Shown piece after piece: positions 32,121 through 38,806 of a DNA stretch of 38,806 nt; the first letter of the stretch is position 1; each line of letters begins with the position of its first letter. The position numbers and the translations under genes are program-made. The notes under the pieces were generated by a model. That model saw only the letters and a list, made by a program, of their open reading frames with translations. It had not been told where the DNA came from and searched no databases. The DNA comes from Thermoplasmata archaeon (GTDB lineage: Archaea; Thermoplasmatota; Thermoplasmata; Thermoplasmatales; Thermoplasmataceae): positions 1 through 38,806 of the forward strand of contig JAJZJR010000015.1 of the NCBI GenBank assembly GCA_021810045.1. Reading direction: 5' to 3'.

Positions 32121-33254
32121 GTGAGAATTGCCTTCATTTATCCATATCTGACAAGAATCAGCGGCAGCAGAGGACCGCTGGCCATTGCATCCGCACTCTC
32201 CTCTGAAAATGAGGTGGATATTTTTACATATTCCGTGCGTGAAAACTTAATCGACAGTGTTAAGTTCATATCCGGCAAGGCATCATTCTATTATCTACAT
32301 AATGTTGAAAAATCACGTTTCGGTATACTTTTTGCCATTAAGTATCAGGTTTTAAGGGGCATTGACCGGGAACTTTTCCGGATGATACACGAAAAGCATA
32401 GAGAGAATCCATACGACATGGTTATAGTGGCGTCCAATGAAGGCAGAAACATAGGGCAATATATGAAGAAGATTGATGAAAGAAAGCCTGTTACCTCATT
32501 AATCCTGATGGAGCTCCACGATCATGGTTTCCACATGTATTATGAAAGAAAATATGGGATGATAAGACTCTTGGCCTGGCCCATATACCCAATGATAAAT
32601 ATCATTGAGAGATGGAGATTCAGAAGCTTTGACCTCATATTCGCCAATTCATTGTGGACTTCAACAATATTCCAATATCTCTATGGCATTGAAGTTGCTG
32701 CATCTCTTCCTACTTTAGCTCCAGAAAACTTGTCAGAATCTCCATCAGATTCAGGATACATTGCTGTTCCCACAGTTTCCATTACAGCTGAGCAAATAAA
32801 AATCATTCAAAAACTTGCCAATGATGGATTCAAGTTGAAGTGTTTCGGTCCCAGAAAAGTAGATGTGGGCGAATACTTTGGTTTTGTGACTGACCAGGAA
32901 AGATTGAAATTAATGGCCGGTGCAAGAGCAACGCTGTTTTTGTTCGATTATGAGGCGTTAGGGCTTATACCACTAGAATCACTTCAGCTTGGAACACCTG
33001 TAGTGACAATCCCGAAGGAAGGACCCCTGTCGGAGCTTCGTGATTGCAGTGACGTCTATTTCGCAACTGAGTATGATCAGTTTCAGGAAATCCTTTCAGA
33101 ACTTGTCAGCCGGCCAAAGGCAACAGAAACTGTGGAAAGGTGCAAATCTTATGCTTCGAGGTTTGCGCCTGAAAATTCTGTGAAAAAGATACTTCAGGCT
33201 TATACATACCACCATGTACAACGTTTTAGCGGTACTTCCGGGCAAAGCAAATAA
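32121..33254 (+). CDS. Glycosyltransferase family 4-like (GT-B fold)
   Basis: 377 aa, GTG start. The N-terminal strand MRIAFIYPYLTRISGSRGPL has the expected G-rich loop; DLIFANSLWTSTIFQYLYGI lies at the interdomain segment. The donor domain has LKCFGPRKVDVGEYFGFV and the EX7E-type YEALGLIPLESLQLGTPVVT, followed by GPLSELRDCSD. Slightly divergent from the other GT4s here (short between domains), but the key motif is intact. A TATA-like CTATTAAAG at about 32092-32100 supports the GTG at 32121. It converges on the GT4 at 33261 with only 6 bp between stops. Confidence 0.85.
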   Translation: MRIAFIYPYLTRISGSRGPLAIASALSSENEVDIFTYSVRENLIDSVKFISGKASFYYLHNVEKSRFGILFAIKYQVLRGIDRELFRMIHEKHRENPYDMVIVASNEGRNIGQYMKKIDERKPVTSLILMELHDHGFHMYYERKYGMIRLLAWPIYPMINIIERWRFRSFDLIFANSLWTSTIFQYLYGIEVAASLPTLAPENLSESPSDSGYIAVPTVSITAEQIKIIQKLANDGFKLKCFGPRKVDVGEYFGFVTDQERLKLMAGARATLFLFDYEALGLIPLESLQLGTPVVTIPKEGPLSELRDCSDVYFATEYDQFQEILSELVSRPKATETVERCKSYASRFAPENSVKKILQAYTYHHVQRFSGTSGQSK

Positions 33255-33260
33255 ACTATC

Positions 33261-34457
33261 TTAATCTTTAAACTTTTTTTCTGTTATGTCAATAATTTTC
33301 TGAAATAGACGTTCAGTTATATTCTTCCAGTCGTAAATTTCGGCACTTCTGGCTATATTAAACCTTAACTTCCTAATTGCATCCACAGAAGATATGGCAG
33401 CTTTCATGGCCTGTGATACAGATTTTAAGTCGGGATTAACGTATTCAAGAAATGACTTTGCTTCAAAATCATCAAATATACCGTGTAAGCTGGATGAACA
33501 CAGTACAAACATCCCACTTGCAAGAGCCTCTTTGATCACAAGCGGATGCTGTTCTGGCTGGAGGGTTGGAAAAACAAACACATCGCACATTCTGTAGATA
33601 TCTGCCAGTTCCTTGCCTGATTTATAACCCAGATAATGTATCCTGGTATCCAGCCCCCCTGCTTCTTTTATTTTATCGGCCAATGAGCCGGATCCCACAA
33701 CATAAAGATCTATGTCTAAATCTTTCAGTGTCCTGAACGCTTCAATAACAATTTCCGTTCCTTTTATGGCTTCCAGGCGCGAAACAAAAAGGAACTTCAT
33801 ATTATTATTCGGAATAGATTCTGGCTTGAACTGAAATGTATCTACGCCACTTTCCTGCACAAAGTCAAATTTCTTATGAATTATGGAATTTTTCATCAGG
33901 TTCCTGTTGAGAAAATGGAGTGCATCCATTTTCTTTGCAAGGTAGCGGTAAACTGGTCTTAAGGCAGCATTAGAAAATTGAGCTTTTGGATTAAAATTTC
34001 TTCGAAGTGTGCCAATTCTTGCCTTCGATTTTACGAAAGGCATAAGTTTAACGAATTCTAAATCATAGTAAAGTATAGCATCTACTTCTCCAATCCTAGA
34101 AAGGGTTTTCCTGTTCTTGTAAAAGGAATATGGCGGAGCCAGGAAGAGTTTTACCGCTATGAAACCAAATCTTGCCAACGCCCTGACTATTATATTATTA
34201 TTTTGTGAGGTATATAGAACCTCGAACTTAAATTTGGATTCCGGGGAAAATATGGTAAGAAGGCGTATCCCTTGTGTATAACTCTTAATATCATCATCTG
34301 ATAGATTTCTGAAAGGAGAATAATCTGTCTGAACAACTGTCAGATTTACGGTCTCTCTGGGACAATACCTGGAATAATTCAGAATAGCCTTTTCCTCGCC
34401 CGCACCAAGGGTAAGATTCGTGTGAATGAAAATAAGAAGACGAAATTTTTCTTCCAT
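33261..34457 (-). CDS. Glycosyltransferase family 4 (GT-B fold)
   Basis: 398 aa. N-terminal LLIFIHTNLTLGAGEEKAIL contains the glycine-rich loop. The donor domain is MKFLFVSRLEAIKGTEIVIE, LDIDLYVVGSGSLADKIKEA and RIHYLGYKSGKELADIYRMC, a textbook GT4 series. The EX7E motif is QPEQHPLVIKEALASGMFVL, giving E-x7-E. All catalytic features are present. ATG 34457, with AAAATATAA on the minus strand about 20 nt upstream. Convergent with the previous gene. Substrate unknown. Confidence 0.9.
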   Translation of the reverse strand: MEEKFRLLIFIHTNLTLGAGEEKAILNYSRYCPRETVNLTVVQTDYSPFRNLSDDDIKSYTQGIRLLTIFSPESKFKFEVLYTSQNNNIIVRALARFGFIAVKLFLAPPYSFYKNRKTLSRIGEVDAILYYDLEFVKLMPFVKSKARIGTLRRNFNPKAQFSNAALRPVYRYLAKKMDALHFLNRNLMKNSIIHKKFDFVQESGVDTFQFKPESIPNNNMKFLFVSRLEAIKGTEIVIEAFRTLKDLDIDLYVVGSGSLADKIKEAGGLDTRIHYLGYKSGKELADIYRMCDVFVFPTLQPEQHPLVIKEALASGMFVLCSSSLHGIFDDFEAKSFLEYVNPDLKSVSQAMKAAISSVDAIRKLRFNIARSAEIYDWKNITERLFQKIIDITEKKFKD

Positions 34458-34738
34458 GATATTGGTTCCTTATATTTTTGTGAATGCCCGATTAGATTTA
34501 TCAATATATCTTTTTTTGCAAATTGTCAGTCTGTAGTCAAGATTAGCTGCTCAAAATATATATTTCCATCGACTTAACTCCATCCATTCTTAAAGTTGGA
34601 GGCGTTACCTCAAATTATGCTATAAAGTCCACAAGACTTTCTCGAAAATGGTATAGCCATGTTGGGAAGTAGAAGTATAATCCGAACCATTCCGGAAATA
34701 TTGTTATAAATTAATTCATATCTTTTTCCGTGATTGTT
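34458..34738. other. Promoter-bearing gap between GT4 and broken dehydratase gene
   Basis: It contains a short dyad AAAGTC-CACAA-GACTTT at about 34625-34642 and TTATAAAT (34704-34711), a TATA box for the rightward dehydratase pseudogene whose ATG is at 34739. Nothing else stands out. Confidence 0.4.
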
Positions 34739-35265
34739 ATGAAGATTTCAAAACTCGAGATTATGGCGCGAGAAGGGTGAATCAGCCGCTCTACCAGTAC
34801 GTAAAGCCAACAGACTATTACCTGGACATCCTTGGAGAGAAATCCCCAACAGAAGCTGCAATGATTGACGATGTAGCATTACTGAAAATGACCGCAGATG
34901 ACGGTTCCAGTTCCTATTTCAACACGTCCTCCCTGGTGGCCGATTACGCCATTACATTATTCAGGAAGATCGAAAAACGGGATGCATCCGAGATCGGAAT
35001 GGCGTGGGACTTTCTCTACCGTTATTCACTTCCCCTGGGAAAGGCGAGAGCCTCCATGCATGCAATCAGCGTAATCAACCTCATGATGTATGATCTCTAT
35101 GCAAGGCATCTGAAAGTCCCGGTATATGATCTCCTTGGAGGAAAAACAAGGGGTAAGATCAAAGCATACGCCAGCCACCTTCACCCTCTCCCCCTGAAGG
35201 AACTGCAGAAGGAAGCCCAGGAGTATGTTGAAGAGGGATACAGTGTTTTATATATAAATGAGTAA
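34739..35265 (+). pseudogene. Enolase-superfamily sugar-acid dehydratase (MR/MLE type), frameshifted and truncated
   Basis: The ATG at 34739 starts MKISKLEIMAREG and stops at TGA 34778-34780. The neighbouring frame continues from 34777 with NQPLYQYVKPTDYYLDILGE and runs to 35265. Restoring one G in the GGG at 34775-34777 joins them into a normal MR/MLE N-terminal capping domain (...GKARASMHAISVINLMMYDL, then VPVYDLLGGKTRGKI, KAYASHL). Family members are about 380-400 aa. Here the frame ends after about 160 residues at EEGYSVLYINE, before the barrel's catalytic Lys and metal ligands. In Thermoplasmata such enzymes are gluconate/galactonate- or fuconate-type dehydratases. This copy cannot work. 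Confidence 0.7.
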
Positions 35266-35430
35266 CAGATCGCCGGGAAGATCTGAGCCATTTTGAAACT
35301 AATGAGGGCATTTTGCCGAGAAATGAAATAATGTCTGGAATAACAGAGGTTCTCCAGCGTTCTCTTGGCTAATTTGATCATCGCTTACATCTAGGTTTGG
35401 ACAAACTAGCAAATTGCTATTATGATAAGA

Positions 35431-35438
35431 TTTATATT
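35431..35438 (+). promoter_or_regulatory. TATA box of the surface-protein gene
   Basis: TTTATATT is centred about 25 nt upstream of ATG 35460, again predicting a leaderless transcript. No Shine-Dalgarno is present. Confidence 0.5.
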
Positions 35439-35459
35439 TTCTTAATTCTAACTCTTACT

Positions 35460-38400
35460 ATGAATAAAAGAATTGTCATTGCAATTACAATATCACTTCT
35501 GATGCTTATACCAGCAGGAGCTTTCCTAGGTGTACATTATAGTTCCTATACCAATACTGGTAAATCCAACAGGTATAGCGGGGTTTCTGAATTAAACCCT
35601 TTTCAAACCCTTGAGAAAAGCAAAAGTATCATGACGTCTCACAAACTGCAAATTGAAGAATCAATTCTTCATGCTTCCAGTGGAGGCACAGAAGCAGGTT
35701 TCCAAAATATCTCCTCGCAGTATAAAGCTTCACTTAACGGCACCATAGGCATCTATTCTATGGCTTCAGATGGTGTTTCTATTGGCTATATTGGCGTTTA
35801 TTCCTCTGATGTCAATTACATTGAGATAGTTAACGGTAGCCAGTCATTTAACACTGAGCGGAAGAATTTTAATTTTGAAGATATATATTCATATTCACCC
35901 AATAATTACCTTGTTCTCGGTTACAACTTTACAGCTCCAGGGGGAAAATTCCAGTACTTTGTGGTTTCAGATAACGGCATAAGCCCTATTTCTTTCCAGG
36001 GTCTGATCTCATCAGATTCTGATTTCCTAGGCTTTTATAATGGATATGCATATATAGAATCCTCATCGGGACCAAACAGTTATCTAAACGCTTTTTATCC
36101 GAACGGAACACTGTATGAAAATCTCACATCTGAGTACAATATCCCAACAGGCGATACTTTCAACACAATGGTGTCGTACAACGATGAATATTACCTAGGA
36201 GGCAGTAATATTACCTTTTCAGGTGGAAAGGAGATAAGCCATTACCTTGTATCCAGGATTCATAACACATACAGTACAATATCCAACGGCGGAAGTGCAG
36301 TGTTCACCATTGGGAAGAATGATACTGGGTCGGGCAACGCTGTAGGAGTATACAATTTAGTAGCAAATGGTAATAGTCTTTTTGCCGTAGGGGGAGAATA
36401 TTACTTTGATGACCTTAACGGCTTTAACTCATCTGTATTCAAGACCATCAGGGATAATTTCACTGAAATTAACTTGGCCAATGACACATTAACCAACCTT
36501 TCCAATGAAATGGTAAATAATTCGATCCCCGATACACCTATTCAAGCAGCGAACCTGGGAAATTTCTCATTAATTGTTATGCAAACTTATGATCAGAACT
36601 TTTCAAACTACAATTTTGGCTATTATTTAGATTATGAGTACCTACTCAACAATACAAGTGGGGTGCTTCAGAATATTACTAATCTTTTCAGCTCAAACAT
36701 TGCAGTCTACGGTGCAGCAGCACTGAATGGAGCCTTCTATCTAGGCGTTTATGATTCAAATTTGAATCCCAACATGGAGGACGGCAAGTATGCAAACATA
36801 CAGGAATATATCCCCATAAAGGGCGCAAGTGTGACTCCGGCAAGTTTTTCCCCATCAACCGGACCTGATTCTGATAGCCCCACATATTGGGTTTCCCACA
36901 GCGTTGCTGGCGATAATGGAGTTCTTACAGTAGGAGGAAATGGATTCGATTTCTACCACAATGGTACGTTTGTGAGCTCGGGGGATATTTCCGCAGATGG
37001 TTTTCTACTCGGGGCGGCATGGAATGGGAAAGAGTTTCTTCTTGTCGGTCAGAAATATTTTGAAGAAAACTATCCTTCCCAGGGCGTTCTTGCCTACATC
37101 TATTATCCCGGCAATAATACAGTCGTGAACATTACTTCAGAGTTCCCATCATGGCTGAGCGTTAACGCCACACTTATATCTGTTGCTAACGTCTCTGGCA
37201 ATTTCCTCGTTCAGGGAATAGAAAACACAAGCACGACGAGCAATCCATTACTGTTTCTTTATAACTCCACGTCTGGACAGCTTACCAGTGAAGATGGCTA
37301 TATTCCAGCTTTCATTAAAGAAGTAAATAGTGGAGAGATAGTGTCTGCAAATGGCTATGCCTATGCAGCTTATGCTTGGTCCAGCGGCAGTACGTTTATT
37401 ATGTGGTATCACAACAATACTTTTGGTGATATTGGGCCCAACGTTACTTACTATTCACTATTACCATCATATTACGCCGCCTATCAGATCAATTCCATGT
37501 ATACAAATGGATCATCATTGTTCATATTTGAGCACGTCAATGGCATGTTTATTTATCAGAAATATTCATACAATACAAAGGAATTTGCTGCAACAAATGG
37601 ATACGTTGACTATTTCGGCGGCCTTAATTACGTCACAGGATACGATGGCAATGTAATCATATTCGGAAATTATACCGGACAGAAATTTTCAGACGCATAT
37701 GGATTTAATGTTTCAGATGGTATCTTTTCGATATACAATCAGGTACCGTCTGTAAGTACAGGAGAGCCATTTTCAGCTGTTCAATATGACAATTCAATTT
37801 TCCTTGTCTCTGGCGATTTCGGAAGCGTATATTATGGCGTCTGGAATGTCAACTTCTCGGCGTTCAACACCGGTATGTATAGAGTTACATTTAATTACCC
37901 AAATCTTTCAAAGATTGTTAAATCAAATTTTACTTGGACAGTTTACTTTTATTCTGATCCAGTGAGTTATGTAAATTCATCCAATAATGATACAATATCC
38001 ATGGTAGTACCAGAAGGAATGCAGTCATATGACGTTTATCTGAAAACACAGAATGAAGATCTTTATCTTCTGCAGGGAACAGTGGATGTTAATCGGTCGA
38101 TGGAGATAAATATATCGAACCCCATATACAACATAAGTTTCAATCCTTTGAACTACAACTCCAATTTAGAAGACTGGGGAGTATTCATTCAAGGCTTTAA
38201 TGGTGGTGCAACTGTAACTGAATCTAATTCCAGTCCAATAGTTTTCTACGTACCTTCTGGAATCATTTATTATACGGTTTTAGACAAAGCATATGGCACG
38301 AACCACACACTAATCTACTATGACTATGATTATGTAAACTCAAATCAGACAGTCAATGTATCTTTCCCCACATTGTATAGGGTCAATTTTGTGGCCAATC

Positions 38401-38806
38401 CCGTACACAACGAATCATGGTTCATTTCCTTGAATTACGGACATAACTCTACATACAATATAACGACAAATAATTCTATAACCCAGTATTTGCCAAACGG
38501 CACATACTCAGCGCAATTCGGGATTCTTAACCTTACCATGGAAAACGATCATAGCATATCATTCAAGATTAACGGTTCGTCCACGCAGGTAAATATATCA
38601 TTGCCAGAAGGTTATTCTGTAAAATTCCAAATGAGCAATCTCCCCTGGAATTTAAATAAGTTTTTAGGCTGGGATTATACCGTCAAAGTAAATTCTTTTA
38701 CCGTATACACCTCATCTGACTATTCATCCAATGTTACTTTTGCGGAATTTACAAATGGAACCTACAATATTTCGTTTAGGCTCAATTTTCAGACTAATAA
38801 TGGTGG
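35460..38806 (+). CDS. Giant secreted, sequon-rich cell-surface protein (3' end outside window)
   Basis: At least 1115 codons, open to the last base of the window. A signal peptide or anchor is clear: MNKRIVIAITISLLMLIPAG (residues 1-20). Residues ~80-780 consist of recurring blade-like units with short aromatic and Gly/Asn-rich strands (ALNGAFYLGVYDSN, TVGGNGFDFYHNGTF, NGKEFLLVGQKYF), suggesting one or more beta-propellers. From about 830 onward there are PEGA/Ig-like repeats ending in NGTY.(A/I).F (e.g. NGTYSAQFG, NGTYNISF). N-x-S/T sequons are very frequent (well over 25 by eye). The protein is very Tyr/Asn/Ser-rich and almost free of Cys. It is a plausible S-layer or surface substrate for the glycosylation locus next door. 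Exact role unknown. Confidence 0.85.
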   Translation, partial: MNKRIVIAITISLLMLIPAGAFLGVHYSSYTNTGKSNRYSGVSELNPFQTLEKSKSIMTSHKLQIEESILHASSGGTEAGFQNISSQYKASLNGTIGIYSMASDGVSIGYIGVYSSDVNYIEIVNGSQSFNTERKNFNFEDIYSYSPNNYLVLGYNFTAPGGKFQYFVVSDNGISPISFQGLISSDSDFLGFYNGYAYIESSSGPNSYLNAFYPNGTLYENLTSEYNIPTGDTFNTMVSYNDEYYLGGSNITFSGGKEISHYLVSRIHNTYSTISNGGSAVFTIGKNDTGSGNAVGVYNLVANGNSLFAVGGEYYFDDLNGFNSSVFKTIRDNFTEINLANDTLTNLSNEMVNNSIPDTPIQAANLGNFSLIVMQTYDQNFSNYNFGYYLDYEYLLNNTSGVLQNITNLFSSNIAVYGAAALNGAFYLGVYDSNLNPNMEDGKYANIQEYIPIKGASVTPASFSPSTGPDSDSPTYWVSHSVAGDNGVLTVGGNGFDFYHNGTFVSSGDISADGFLLGAAWNGKEFLLVGQKYFEENYPSQGVLAYIYYPGNNTVVNITSEFPSWLSVNATLISVANVSGNFLVQGIENTSTTSNPLLFLYNSTSGQLTSEDGYIPAFIKEVNSGEIVSANGYAYAAYAWSSGSTFIMWYHNNTFGDIGPNVTYYSLLPSYYAAYQINSMYTNGSSLFIFEHVNGMFIYQKYSYNTKEFAATNGYVDYFGGLNYVTGYDGNVIIFGNYTGQKFSDAYGFNVSDGIFSIYNQVPSVSTGEPFSAVQYDNSIFLVSGDFGSVYYGVWNVNFSAFNTGMYRVTFNYPNLSKIVKSNFTWTVYFYSDPVSYVNSSNNDTISMVVPEGMQSYDVYLKTQNEDLYLLQGTVDVNRSMEINISNPIYNISFNPLNYNSNLEDWGVFIQGFNGGATVTESNSSPIVFYVPSGIIYYTVLDKAYGTNHTLIYYDYDYVNSNQTVNVSFPTLYRVNFVANPVHNESWFISLNYGHNSTYNITTNNSITQYLPNGTYSAQFGILNLTMENDHSISFKINGSSTQVNISLPEGYSVKFQMSNLPWNLNKFLGWDYTVKVNSFTVYTSSDYSSNVTFAEFTNGTYNISFRLNFQTNNG

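Overview
The window looks archaeal, most likely Thermoplasmata (Thermoplasma/Ferroplasma/Cuniculiplasma-like). The basis is heavy AGG/AGA arginine usage, TATA boxes about 25 nt upstream of start codons (leaderless transcripts, e.g. at 18079, 19689, 22435, 23077, 35431), GTG/TTG starts, and large surface proteins dense in N-x-S/T sequons. The species cannot be fixed from sequence alone.

Most of the window is a cell-surface glycan (S-layer/glycoprotein glycosylation) locus. From the left: a SAM methyltransferase, a GT4 glycosyltransferase with a UDP-galactopyranose-mutase-like flavoprotein, and a GT2 (79-5655). Next comes IS debris around a near-intact DDE transposase (5749-7111), then GT2 and GT4 genes (7173-9516). 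A leftward operon follows (16874 down to 9566), reading UDP-xylose synthase-like, UDP-glucose dehydrogenase, GalU, a CgeB-like GT and a giant GT-C-like membrane protein. A divergent GT4 and a GDP-mannose 4,6-dehydratase complete this half. After an unrelated insert, the locus resumes with a dolichol-phosphate-mannose-synthase-like GT2, a complete rfbA-rfbD-rfbC-rfbB dTDP-rhamnose operon (28633 down to 25187) and four more GTs (29060-34457). Together these supply UDP-Glc, UDP-GlcA, probably UDP-Xyl, dTDP-Rha and a GDP-6-deoxyhexose precursor to at least ten glycosyltransferases. No flippase, polymerase or oligosaccharyltransferase (AglB) is in the window.

Between 19.1 and 23.9 kb lies a visibly more GC-rich module unlike its surroundings. 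A 600-bp structured non-coding region carries five TACGG units phased at 11-12 bp and several hairpins. It is followed by a 692-aa HTH/coiled-coil protein, an 88-aa acidic protein, a winged-helix regulator, a Rad52-like single-strand-annealing candidate, a small basic protein and a ribbon-helix-helix/coiled-coil protein. Several of these genes have their own leaderless promoter. It resembles a plasmid- or virus-derived replication, recombination or segregation module, and is the best candidate here for an undescribed system.

The right end holds a broken enolase-superfamily dehydratase gene and the first ~1115 codons of a giant secreted, sequon-rich surface protein that runs off the window. 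Five mobile-element fragments (IS481/IS3-type, two DDE types, IS21 istB and istA) show that the locus has been heavily rearranged. The two IS21 remnants keep the ends that face each other across a 23-kb segment.
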